From assembly GCA_964354375.1 (NCBI GenBank), contig CAYGZQ010000010.1, positions 20,946 through 82,761 on the forward strand: a DNA stretch of 61,816 bases, written 5' to 3'. The translations under genes were made by a program, and so were the position numbers. This stretch comes from CAYGZQ01 sp964354375 [NCBI: uncultured Planctomycetota bacterium] (GTDB lineage Bacteria; JAJVIF01; JAPKYR01). The notes under the pieces were generated by a model. It worked only from the letters and a program-made list of their open reading frames with translations. It did no database searches and had not been told where the DNA came from. Each line of letters starts with the position of its first letter. Within the stretch, counting starts at the first letter, position 1. Below, piece by piece: positions 40,974 through 49,262 of this stretch.

Positions 40974-41717
40974 TCAGTAGTACCTGAAGTAGAAGTAGTA
41001 GATGAGGACCCAGACCAGGGCCCAGAGGGTCCAGTTTCTGAACCTTCCGTAATCGGGCTGCGCAAGACCGTCGATTATGGTGAAACCTGTGTGAGACTGC
41101 CGGAGGCTCGTGACGATCCTGGCCTCTTCCGCCCGTTGAATGCGCTCATCCTGGGGAAGGTCCACCCTGAGGGCCACGACACCTCCGGGCTCCGTCATGG
41201 TGCTTACGACGAGGATGTGACTGTGCGAATCGTAACCCAGCATCTCGATCTCGTACGGCTGGAACTCCAGGGACCGCATCCGAACCATGAGATTCGCAAG
41301 GATGGGCAGTATGAACACGAGGGTGCTGGCCCACCAGCCCCAGTCCTTGACCTGCGACAGGATGTCCTGCAGGAAATAGATGATCCCGCCCGCTCCCGCA
41401 GCCAGGAAGAGGACGATCGATGACCTTGCCTGCGCGCCGGTGATAGTCCAGAGACCATTCTTGAACTCGAGCTGCACCGCCCTGTTCGGAACGAACCCCA
41501 TGCTCCTCACGAGCCCGAGACCAAGATCATCCCACTTCAGGGGCGGCCATACTACGGGATAGCCGATGACCTGTACCGGAGCTTTGCCGGCCTTCGCCGC
41601 GAACTGCTTTCCCCGCGGTGCTTTCTCGGGGCTCTCGACAGGAGTCCCGCGCTTACCGGGCAGGTCCTCGTTGAAGGCGTCGCCGAAAATGCTGGATATT
41701 TTCTCTCTGGTCGCCAT
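40974..41717 (-). CDS. Membrane protein of unknown function
   Basis: I do not recognise this 247-aa protein. It has a charged N-terminus (about 1-60), a beta-rich stretch (VPNRAVQLEFKNGLWTITGA), two central membrane helices (IVLFLAAGAGGIIYFL and STLVFILPILANLMV), a cytoplasmic-looking beta/helical segment with an EARIVTSLRQ helix, and a last membrane helix at the C-terminus (LWALVWVLIYYFYFRYY). The topology somewhat recalls the unknown membrane protein at 46985-47704. No SD is obvious at ATG 41717; TATCAT about 30 nt upstream may be the -10. Confidence 0.55.
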   Translation of the reverse strand: MATREKISSIFGDAFNEDLPGKRGTPVESPEKAPRGKQFAAKAGKAPVQVIGYPVVWPPLKWDDLGLGLVRSMGFVPNRAVQLEFKNGLWTITGAQARSSIVLFLAAGAGGIIYFLQDILSQVKDWGWWASTLVFILPILANLMVRMRSLEFQPYEIEMLGYDSHSHILVVSTMTEPGGVVALRVDLPQDERIQRAEEARIVTSLRQSHTGFTIIDGLAQPDYGRFRNWTLWALVWVLIYYFYFRYY

Positions 41718-41773
41718 ACGGTCAATCAAGCCGACAACTTCGCCTCATGATACACGAAATCAGCCTATGCATG

Positions 41774-41920
41774 GTAGGGGCGCCCCCCCGTGGTCGCCCT
41801 CCTGATTGTTGTTGATCTGTAGGGGCGCCCCCCCGTGGTCGCCCTCCTGATTGTTGTCGATTTCCCCGGGGCAACCACGGGGGGCGACCACGGGGGGCAA
41901 CCACGGGGGGTTGCCCCTAC
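41774..41920. repeat. GC-rich repeat element with inverted termini
   Basis: Two 43-bp direct copies (41774-41816 and 41819-41861, one mismatch, period 45) are followed by three 13-bp GGGGCAACCACGG-type units. The element opens with GTAGGGGC and closes with GCCCCTAC, an 8-bp perfect terminal inverted repeat. The internal G runs and complementary C runs could form a long cruciform. It lies directly upstream of the promoter of the lipoprotein pair. Confidence 0.75.
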
Positions 41921-41934
41921 GGGTGTGATTCATG

Positions 41935-41943
41935 TGTTATAAT
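41935..41943 (+). promoter_or_regulatory. Extended -10 promoter of the tandem lipoprotein operon
   Basis: TGTTATAAT matches TGnTATAAT perfectly and lies 19 nt before ATG 41963. It starts 15 bp after the end of the repeat element, so the repeat occupies the -35 region and beyond. Confidence 0.6.
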
Positions 41944-41962
41944 GCCCGTGAGGAGGCCCGAC

Positions 41963-44491
41963 ATGAGGACTCACCTCATTGTATGCTTTTTGTTTCTCGC
42001 TTTAGCTTTGCCCGCTTGCAGTAACACGAATCCTGTACATCCGTCCGAAGCAGACCAGCAGCCCTCCATCGCGAACCCGACATCGCAGGCGACAATCCAC
42101 TCGAACCGGTATCTCTGGGGAATCTGGCAGGTCCATATCGACAGGGACCTTGGTTCTGCCGTCGTCACGCGCAACCGGGAAGCTGAGATGCATCTGAACT
42201 GCGTGAGGCTCCTCGAGGTGACTCCGTGCAAGAACTGCCTCTCGATGGAAAATCTTCAACTTCTGCCGGACAACGTAATCCAAGGCGATCTAAAGCTGAA
42301 ACATCCCTATGCATCCGGGAACATGAAGCTGTCCGGTTTCGACGTGCGCGGGATTTTCATCGGGGAGGCCGATTACACCTGGCCGGTCAGCGGCAGGAAG
42401 ATGGCCGTCGGCGACAGCGTCCCGCGGCTTCTCAATCCGGACGGGTACACATCGCTCTTCAACCCGACCGAATTCCCTCAGACCAATCCGCCCGCGCTGG
42501 GCTATATTCCGGGGAATTACACATTCGGCGGCGACTTGACGGCCACGCTGAACCCATACGTCGCGTTCAAGAGATTGGAGCCCCGGCGGATTTTCCTGTT
42601 CGGAGAGACCGGAGTCAGAACCATCCAGGTCAAGTTTCCCGAGGGCCCGCTGGAATTCGGCTACGCGATCGACGGCTGCTGGCAGACATTTCCCGGGCCG
42701 TGCATCGATCCGGTCGTGGACTTCCCTCCCGACGCCAACTGCCTTGAGGCCTATCAGATATCGACATGGGCGGGTCCCGGCCTGAGTCTCGATCCCGGCG
42801 CGTGGTCCTACGTTTACGCCACGGTCTACGATCATCAGGGCATCGACTCGATCGTCGGGGTGACGGCGGAGATACCCGGCGTCGTTCCCGGCGCCCTCGC
42901 GCTTCAGTTTTACGATGAGCGCGCCGACGGCGGACTTGTCTACAGAGGAAAAGTGACGAATCAGCTTGGGGCCCCAACGGGAGATTTTCCTTTTCTTGTC
43001 AGAGTCATTGATGCCGAATCCGATCAGAACCTGGGCCAGATCGACGCCTGGTTTCCCGGGACGTTCCCGATCCGCGAAGGGTGGGTGATGATGTGGGGCG
43101 AGGAGGGTTTTAATTACGCGTACGAGGTCGGATCGGATGATGCGGGCGATATTTTGGTGCTTGGCGATGTGCATAAGAATTCGGATTACGATCCGACGCC
43201 AGGAGAGGAGATACAGGATCATAATCGGGACATGTGTCTGTCCAAATTCGACTGGGGCGGGGGATTCGAGTGGGCCCGTTGGTGGGACGACGTGGATACA
43301 TATCACTCGGACCTCCTTGTTGACTCAGACGGATACACTTATATATCGTGTGTGTTCTGGGATACGGTGGATTTCGACCCCGGCCCCGGCGTGGAAGAAC
43401 GTACTTCGTACTATGATGAAGCTGCGGGGTATTATCAAGGGAACATGTTCCTCCTCAAGCTGGATCCGAGCGGCGCTTTCGTATGGGTTCTGACATGGGC
43501 CGATGACGCAACAACCAGGCCCAAAGCCTTGGCAACCAACAATGATTCCTCCTGCGTGTATCTGGCAGGGTATTTTTGGGGCACGATGGATTTTGACCCC
43601 GGTGACGGCCTCGATGAACGCACAAGCATTGGCGATGAATACAACTATGACGCTTTCCTGTTGAAGGTCGACTCGGACGGCACGTACGGGTGGACCGACG
43701 TGTGGGGAGGGGAGGGATTCACACGGGCGGTTGATGTGGCCGTCGATGGATCCGGGAACGCGATAGTGTCGGGGACGTTTGACGAAACGGTCGACATGGA
43801 TCCCGGTCCCGGCGAGGATATCCATGTGTGCGAGATATGGTCGGCGTCCTTCTTCAGCAAGTTCAACGCGGATGGGGAGTTTCAGTGGGCGCGATCGCTC
43901 AGCGCAAGCTCGGCTAATCCTCAATACAGTCCGGTCGTGGCCGTCGATTCAGCCGATTACATCTACTTGGCACATGAATTTCAGCTTGTCGTCGATTTCG
44001 ATCCCGGCACGGAAATGGACGTCAGGACATCGAACGGCTCGACTGACGCATTCCTCACCAAGTACGATACGAACGGGAATTATCTGTGGGTGCTGACCTG
44101 GGGAGGAGAGTACGAAGAACAGACGGATTGCATGACGATCGACGCCTTCGACAATATCTATACGGGCGGTCGGTATGGCGCCACGGTTGATTTCGATCCG
44201 GGACCCGGCGTCGATGAGCACACTGTCCAGAATTATGTGGGCAGTTTCCTCAGCAAATTCACTTCCGATGGCGCCTTCCAATGGGTGGGGGTCTGGGAAA
44301 CAGCTTCCATGGGACATACGATCGCATCGGACGTGAACGGTAATGTCTATCTCGTAGACAGCTATGGCTATCTTGAGGATTGGGTAGACTTCGATCCCGG
44401 TCCCACAACCGAGTTCCCGGACTACGAGCTGCCCGTCAATACGAGCAGAGCGTTCATTCTGAAAATGCCGTACGATTTCTACTGGTGGTAG
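41963..44491 (+). CDS. Surface lipoprotein: LWG module (CxxC type) and 7-repeat propeller
   Basis: This 842-aa exported protein has lipobox LPAC. The shared module (about 45-250) carries YLWGIWQVHID, HLNCVRLLEVTPCKNCL with a CxxC, GFDVRGIFIG, LLNPDGYTSLFNPTEF and FGYAIDGCW. A beta domain with VYDHQGID follows. From about 373 there are seven repeats with DFDPGPG-like motifs, predicting a seven-bladed propeller. GAGGAGG lies 6 nt before ATG 41963. It forms an operon with a paralogue 16 nt downstream. The CxxC could be a disulfide or metal site; it is absent from the other three family members outside this pair. Confidence 0.8.
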   Translation: MRTHLIVCFLFLALALPACSNTNPVHPSEADQQPSIANPTSQATIHSNRYLWGIWQVHIDRDLGSAVVTRNREAEMHLNCVRLLEVTPCKNCLSMENLQLLPDNVIQGDLKLKHPYASGNMKLSGFDVRGIFIGEADYTWPVSGRKMAVGDSVPRLLNPDGYTSLFNPTEFPQTNPPALGYIPGNYTFGGDLTATLNPYVAFKRLEPRRIFLFGETGVRTIQVKFPEGPLEFGYAIDGCWQTFPGPCIDPVVDFPPDANCLEAYQISTWAGPGLSLDPGAWSYVYATVYDHQGIDSIVGVTAEIPGVVPGALALQFYDERADGGLVYRGKVTNQLGAPTGDFPFLVRVIDAESDQNLGQIDAWFPGTFPIREGWVMMWGEEGFNYAYEVGSDDAGDILVLGDVHKNSDYDPTPGEEIQDHNRDMCLSKFDWGGGFEWARWWDDVDTYHSDLLVDSDGYTYISCVFWDTVDFDPGPGVEERTSYYDEAAGYYQGNMFLLKLDPSGAFVWVLTWADDATTRPKALATNNDSSCVYLAGYFWGTMDFDPGDGLDERTSIGDEYNYDAFLLKVDSDGTYGWTDVWGGEGFTRAVDVAVDGSGNAIVSGTFDETVDMDPGPGEDIHVCEIWSASFFSKFNADGEFQWARSLSASSANPQYSPVVAVDSADYIYLAHEFQLVVDFDPGTEMDVRTSNGSTDAFLTKYDTNGNYLWVLTWGGEYEEQTDCMTIDAFDNIYTGGRYGATVDFDPGPGVDEHTVQNYVGSFLSKFTSDGAFQWVGVWETASMGHTIASDVNGNVYLVDSYGYLEDWVDFDPGPTTEFPDYELPVNTSRAFILKMPYDFYWW

Positions 44492-44507
44492 AGGGGAGGT
44501 TGATGAG

Positions 44508-46979
44508 ATGAATCCATATAGACCTCATGGTCTGGAACTGGTTTTTCTGGCGCTTCTGTTCGGTGCCCTCGGATGTTCAGGCTCATCCGCACCGACCCAG
44601 CCGTCCGTTCTCTATCCCAAGGTGCAGACAGATTCGGGGAGTCCGAATAATCGCTATTTCTGGGGCGCATGGGAAATATCCGTCTCCAGAGATCATCTCT
44701 CCGCTGAGGCTGTCCCGGTGCGAACAGGCGCGATGCATCTGAACGCGGTCAAGCTCCTTGAAAAATATCCCTGCACCGACTGCCTGAAGATCAGCAACCT
44801 CGTTCCGTATCCCGATAACCGCCTTTCAGCCGACCTCACTCTGGTCCATCCCTTCCCGGGCATGCCGCAACTCACCGGCTTCGACGTGCGCGGAGTTTTC
44901 GTAACCGACGCGGACTACCATTTCCCTGAAAGCGACAGGTGGATCGCGTGGGGAGAGGATATTCCGCGACTTCTGCTCCCCAACGGTTACACGACTCTCT
45001 TCAACCCGTGGGAATACCCCTATCCCGGCGCCGGCCCCGATATTTTCAGGTACATACCCGGGAAATTCGCGCCGGGCGGCATGCTGCAGTCGACTCTGAA
45101 CGGGTATGTCGCATATGGCCGGGAAGCTCCGCGGTGCATGTTCCCAAGCGGCGGCGCCGAGACCCGGACGGTTTGGCTGAGTGTGCCCGACGGACCGCTT
45201 AAGTTCGGCTATGTCGTTGACTGCTGCTGGAAGAAGGTTGACGGGCAGGTGACCGATCCCGTAACCGATTTCCCTCCGGACGCGAACTGCCTCGAGGCAT
45301 ACAGGGTCGATGTCCAGCTCGGCTCGAATCTTGCGCCGATCACGGGTTCCACGCAGCCGATCGAGGTGCAGGTGTTCGATCATCAGGGACTCAACACGGT
45401 CGACAAGGTGATTCTGGAAGCTCCCGATCTCTTTTCGGGCGAGATCCAGCTCGAATATGACGAGGATGTCGGCATCAATACTCATTTATTCATAAGCACG
45501 GTGGAAAATGAATTCGGAGTCGGGCCGGGCGAATACCCGCTGCTGGTGAGGGTTGTCGATACCGAGCCCGATCCGAACCTGGGTCAGATCGATGCGTGGT
45601 TTCTGTACACAGTGGAGGTCGGCGCGAGGAGAGGATGGGTACGCACTTGGGGCGGCGACGCATACATGATGGGCGCTCACGATTATGCCAGAGCGGTGAC
45701 CACGGATGCTTCGGGGAACATCTATGTGACCGGGGAATTCAGGAAGACCGTAGATCTTGACCCGGGCGATGGTGTCGAGGAGCATACCTCTACCAAAGAC
45801 GCGGCGTACCTGACCAAATTCGATCCTGATGGGGACTTCATATGGACTCGTGTCTGGGACGGTATGGGCGACGACTCGGGCTCTGATGTCCTGATCGACA
45901 GCGCCGGGAGCGTCCTTCTGCAGGGTTTCTTCGATGACCTTATCGATCTCGATCCTGGAGTCGAGACCGATGCGCATGAGGGGGGCCTTTTCCTCTGCAA
46001 ACTGGATTCGGACGGGAATTACATTTGGGGGCGGTCATGGGACAACATCGGGTGCGTGGGAATCGCGATAGACAGTAACGACGACATATATCTCGCAGGC
46101 GGCTTTCATGGCCAGGCGGATTTCGATCCCAGCGACGCGGAGAATCTTCACTGGCCAAACGGGATGCAGGACGTTTACGTGCTCAAAATGAGCTCGAATG
46201 GAGACTTTCTCTGGCCGCGCACGTGGGGCGGACCGGGGAATTCCTTCAACGACGGTGACAGGTCGATCGCTGTTGCAGCCGACAGCGGCGGGAATGTCTA
46301 TGTGGCCGGCGATGTCAGCAATACAACCGATTTCGATCCCGGGTCCGAAGTGGATGAACACGAAGGCGGACAATTCATCAGCAAGTTCGCGCCGACCGGG
46401 AAATTCCTGGGAGTGAATTGCTGGCTTGCCCGTACGCGCTCGCTGGCTGTCGATGCAGACGACAACCTTTATGTGATGGGCTCGATTTCCAATAACGTGA
46501 CTGTCGATCTTGACACGGGACCCGGTGTCGACGAACGAACAGGTCCGTCCGAGTTTGTGGCAAGCTACACGTCCGAGGGAGAATACCGCTGGGGCAGGAC
46601 ATGGGGCATGAGCATGGTGGATTCCGCCGACATTATCGTGGCGCCGACCAATGAGCTCTATATCACCGGCGAATTCTACTGGAACCTCGTCGACTTCGAT
46701 CCGTCCGAATACACCGACTACCACGGGTCATGCGCTAATGACGATGTCTTCCTCAGCAAGTATCTTACGAACGGTGAATACCAGTGGACCCGCACATGGG
46801 GCGGTGCAGGGGATGAGATCGGTTATGAGGTGGCGTCGGATGAATCGGGCAATGCGTTCGTGGCGGGTGAATTCGAGGAACTGACCGATTTCGATCCTGG
46901 CCCCGGATGGGAATATCACGAGAGTCATGGCAGCGGCGATGCGTACGTGATCAAGATCCCCCCCGATGGAAATTGGTGA
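44508..46979 (+). CDS. Tandem paralogue: LWG module (CxxC type) and 7-repeat propeller
   Basis: The 823-aa protein has lipobox LGC after a short signal peptide. It has the same architecture as the upstream gene: YFWGAWEISVS, HLNAVKLLEKYPCTDCL, HPFPGMPQLTGFDVRGVFV, LLPNGYTTLFNPWEY, a VFDHQGLN domain, and seven DxDPG-type repeats from about residue 376. Identity to its neighbour is clear but moderate, so the duplication is old. GGGGAGG lies about 8 nt before ATG 44508. It ends 5 bp from a convergent gene. Confidence 0.8.
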   Translation: MNPYRPHGLELVFLALLFGALGCSGSSAPTQPSVLYPKVQTDSGSPNNRYFWGAWEISVSRDHLSAEAVPVRTGAMHLNAVKLLEKYPCTDCLKISNLVPYPDNRLSADLTLVHPFPGMPQLTGFDVRGVFVTDADYHFPESDRWIAWGEDIPRLLLPNGYTTLFNPWEYPYPGAGPDIFRYIPGKFAPGGMLQSTLNGYVAYGREAPRCMFPSGGAETRTVWLSVPDGPLKFGYVVDCCWKKVDGQVTDPVTDFPPDANCLEAYRVDVQLGSNLAPITGSTQPIEVQVFDHQGLNTVDKVILEAPDLFSGEIQLEYDEDVGINTHLFISTVENEFGVGPGEYPLLVRVVDTEPDPNLGQIDAWFLYTVEVGARRGWVRTWGGDAYMMGAHDYARAVTTDASGNIYVTGEFRKTVDLDPGDGVEEHTSTKDAAYLTKFDPDGDFIWTRVWDGMGDDSGSDVLIDSAGSVLLQGFFDDLIDLDPGVETDAHEGGLFLCKLDSDGNYIWGRSWDNIGCVGIAIDSNDDIYLAGGFHGQADFDPSDAENLHWPNGMQDVYVLKMSSNGDFLWPRTWGGPGNSFNDGDRSIAVAADSGGNVYVAGDVSNTTDFDPGSEVDEHEGGQFISKFAPTGKFLGVNCWLARTRSLAVDADDNLYVMGSISNNVTVDLDTGPGVDERTGPSEFVASYTSEGEYRWGRTWGMSMVDSADIIVAPTNELYITGEFYWNLVDFDPSEYTDYHGSCANDDVFLSKYLTNGEYQWTRTWGGAGDEIGYEVASDESGNAFVAGEFEELTDFDPGPGWEYHESHGSGDAYVIKIPPDGNW

Positions 46980-46984
46980 TCCAG

Positions 46985-47704
46985 TCATGGCGCATCCGCG
47001 GGCGGAGCATTAGGATTTGCGTCCTCAAATTCCCGATATTGCGCGTTTTCATCCAGAGCCTTCCGCAGTCGATCCACGATTTTCCCGCCGGAATCGGCAT
47101 GGAAACGCATGGCCATAGCCAGTTCGTCTCCGCCGTCGCGCCATCCCAGCAGCAATACCCCGTATCGCTTGAAATAGACCGCGCGACTGACCGAGCTCCA
47201 GGGGATCGTAACCCTGTCCATCCTGCGATCCGCCGCCAGCCTGCCGAGAACCAGGGGCAGGAATCCTTCAACACTCGCGTACATGAGAAGGAACATGCCG
47301 ACCGCGACAATCCCGGACCCTGCACGCGCCGCAAGAAGCATCCCGGCGAAAAACAGAATGACAAGGATGTACACGCCCCACGCTATCCCTTCGAGTGAGC
47401 GCTCAAGTCTCGAATCGACCCTGTACCATCTGCCCTCAAGAATATAGGACGGCCTGTCGCCCGACGTCTCGACTATCGTTGACTTCACCGGCTGAAAGAT
47501 GAAATGCTGCCTTGGGGTTCTGAGGATTTCCGCTTTGGAGAAGCCCCACGCACGCCATTTCGACGTGTTGATGTTCAGCCACTCCTGGACGTCGAGAGTG
47601 ATGCTGTGGTTAGAGATGTCCTTGTCTCCGGGCATTGACAAGGGGACATCATGCCACCTGTCCCAGGACCGGGCAAGCACGAAGGTAATGCGACTGAATT
47701 GCAT
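46985..47704 (-). CDS. Membrane protein of unknown function, PH-like end
   Basis: The 239-aa protein has a beta-rich N-terminal half (SITLDVQEWLNINTSKWRAW), two membrane helices (GVYILVILFFAGMLLAARAG and VAVGMFLLMYASVEGFLPLV), then VTIPWSSVSRAVYFKRYGVL and a final helix GKIVDRLRKALDENAQYREF. The last part has the strand-strand-helix pattern of a bacterial PH-like domain, but I do not recognise a family. The ATG at 47704 is preferred because AAGGAAG lies 6 nt upstream; ATG 47725 also reads in frame. Its upstream region overlaps the fur promoter. Confidence 0.5.
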   Translation of the reverse strand: MQFSRITFVLARSWDRWHDVPLSMPGDKDISNHSITLDVQEWLNINTSKWRAWGFSKAEILRTPRQHFIFQPVKSTIVETSGDRPSYILEGRWYRVDSRLERSLEGIAWGVYILVILFFAGMLLAARAGSGIVAVGMFLLMYASVEGFLPLVLGRLAADRRMDRVTIPWSSVSRAVYFKRYGVLLLGWRDGGDELAMAMRFHADSGGKIVDRLRKALDENAQYREFEDANPNAPPADAP

Positions 47705-47733
47705 TTGCAACTTCCTTGCATTCATGGGATAAT
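47705..47733 (+). promoter_or_regulatory. Promoter of the Fur-family gene
   Basis: TTGCAA (47705-47710), a 17-bp spacer and GATAAT (47728-47733) with an upstream TG (extended -10). Only 10 nt separate the -10 from ATG 47744, predicting a near-leaderless mRNA. The divergent gene start lies within the element. Confidence 0.5.
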
Positions 47734-47743
47734 CGCGCTCGAC

Positions 47744-48169
47744 ATGAAGGCGACATTTGACAGGAAATCGGCGGCCAGGGAACTTCACCAGGCCGGGCTG
47801 CGATCGACTCCCGCCCGCAGGGCACTGATCATGGCGTTGCACAGCGCCGGTCCCCTCAGGGAAGAGGAGATCGCGTCGAAGCTGGGCGCCGACTCACCGG
47901 ATCCGGCGACCCTGTACCGCAATCTCGGCTCGCTCATCAGGGCGGGCCTGGTCCGCAAGCATCGTTTCGGCGACCGCGCATGGTATTTCTCGCTGCACCT
48001 TCCCGGAGAGCTTGCGTGCACTCACGCGCATTTCGTATGCGAGTCGTGCGGACATTGCGAGTGCCTGACGGAGACGAATGTGCCGACCGACATCATCGAT
48101 GCCGGGGATCGAACCATAAGTGACATAGAGCTTGTCATAAACGGCCTTTGCAGCCGATGTCGCGAGTAG
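47744..48169 (+). CDS. Fur-family metal-responsive transcriptional regulator
   Basis: This 141-aa protein has a winged-helix domain (AARELHQAGLRSTPARRALI, REEEIASKLG, DPATLYRNLGSLIRAGLVRK) and a dimerisation domain with HAHFVCESCGHCECL and GLCSRCRE, the four Cys of a structural zinc site. Its position directly before a zinc/manganese-type ABC transporter suggests Zur or Mur rather than iron-Fur. It is 28 nt before the binding-protein gene and probably autoregulates the operon. I see no convincing Fur/Zur box. Confidence 0.9.
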   Translation: MKATFDRKSAARELHQAGLRSTPARRALIMALHSAGPLREEEIASKLGADSPDPATLYRNLGSLIRAGLVRKHRFGDRAWYFSLHLPGELACTHAHFVCESCGHCECLTETNVPTDIIDAGDRTISDIELVINGLCSRCRE

Positions 48170-48197
48170 AGCGACGGATTTTCAGGAGAGAAGAACG

Positions 48198-49262
48198 ATG
48201 AGAGGAACATCGCGCGCTTTGTTTTTTCTCGCTTTGCTGACGGCTCTGGTTTTTGCCGACGCAGAGAACCGACCGTGCAGTGCCCAGGGAGTCGTCATGC
48301 TGAGGGTGGCGGTGACTCTCCCGGACCTCGCCCCGATCGTGAGAACCCTCGGGGGAGAGAAGGTCAGTGTCCTGGAGGTGATGCCGCCGGGCTCCGACCC
48401 GCACAGCTTCACTCTCACCCCGCAAGCTCTGGCGAGCATCCAGTCCGCCGATCTGATCGTGTACGGGAAATCCGATTTTCTGCAGTTTGAGAAAGAGCTT
48501 TCGAACGCCGCACGGAACATTGACAGGGTCGACTGGCCGGACTACGAGCGTTACGGCGCAGCCCTGAAGGATTTTCCGGGCTTCAGCGGAAACCCTCACG
48601 GTTTCTGGCTCGGCTTCGACAACGCGAAGGCCATCGCGTCAGGGATCGCGGAAGCGCTGATCCTGAAAGGTCTCGACCCTGTGCAGGTCGCCCAGAGCCT
48701 TCGGACTTTCCTGGAGGAAGTCGACGCAATGAGTAAATCCGGGAAGGAACTGGTGGCGAACCTGGGTCGTGAGCGAAGCAGATGGGTGGCAATGGAGGCA
48801 TGCGTGGTCTACCAGATCGACAACCTGGGGCTCACCGTGGCCGACGTGGTGTACCGGGACGCCGGCGGATTCGCGTCGGGGGCCGATCTTCTCGCGATCG
48901 AGGACAAGTTGAGGGAACGGGAATATGCGGGCCTGGTCTGCCCTCTCAGCATGCGGGGGTCCAAGGAGGGCGAGATGGCCGAACAGATCGCGCGCGACAC
49001 AGGTGCTCCCGTGGCGTACGTGAAGTTCCTGGACGCGCAGGCCGGGGACTCGTTCCTCGCTCAAGCCGCCTACAACTGCGGCGCAATCGCAGTCGCAGCA
49101 ATGAAAGGAGAAGCTGCCGCCCAGACCCGCTCCACGGGCTCGGGCTGGATAGTCTGGATGCTTGTTGTGTTCGGGCTTCTGATCGCTCTCGTGATGCAGA
49201 ACAAGAGGATGTACTACTCCGGAGGCGGCGGGGGTATTTTCGAAAAGAAACAGAAGAAATGA
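48198..49262 (+). CDS. Metal ABC transporter substrate-binding protein with C-terminal anchor
   Basis: This 354-aa member of the cluster A-I (ZnuA/TroA) family captures zinc or manganese. It has a signal peptide, PDLAPIVRTLGGEKVSV, the metal His in PPGSDPHSFTLTP, and NPHGFWLG in place of the usual second His block. An unusual feature is a second hydrophobic helix at the C-terminus (about 314-334, WIVWMLVVFGLLIALVM) followed by a short basic tail, so the protein would be membrane-anchored rather than free. SD AGGAGAG lies 7 nt before the ATG. It overlaps the ATPase gene by 4 nt. Confidence 0.85.
   Translation: MRGTSRALFFLALLTALVFADAENRPCSAQGVVMLRVAVTLPDLAPIVRTLGGEKVSVLEVMPPGSDPHSFTLTPQALASIQSADLIVYGKSDFLQFEKELSNAARNIDRVDWPDYERYGAALKDFPGFSGNPHGFWLGFDNAKAIASGIAEALILKGLDPVQVAQSLRTFLEEVDAMSKSGKELVANLGRERSRWVAMEACVVYQIDNLGLTVADVVYRDAGGFASGADLLAIEDKLREREYAGLVCPLSMRGSKEGEMAEQIARDTGAPVAYVKFLDAQAGDSFLAQAAYNCGAIAVAAMKGEAAAQTRSTGSGWIVWMLVVFGLLIALVMQNKRMYYSGGGGGIFEKKQKK

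Noticed and set aside
41774-41920. CRISPR array
   Set aside because: Units are directly adjacent with no unique spacers, and no cas genes are nearby. The same reasoning excludes 39246-39357 and 18680-18765.
47705-47745. Fur/Zur box in the fur promoter
   Set aside because: I looked for a GATAATGATAATC-like or palindromic Zur site; only a single GATAAT, explained as the -10, is present.
48782-49258. N-terminal extension of the ABC ATPase frame
   Set aside because: It reads the binding-protein gene in the wrong frame; ATG 49259 overlapping the upstream stop as ATGA is the normal arrangement.
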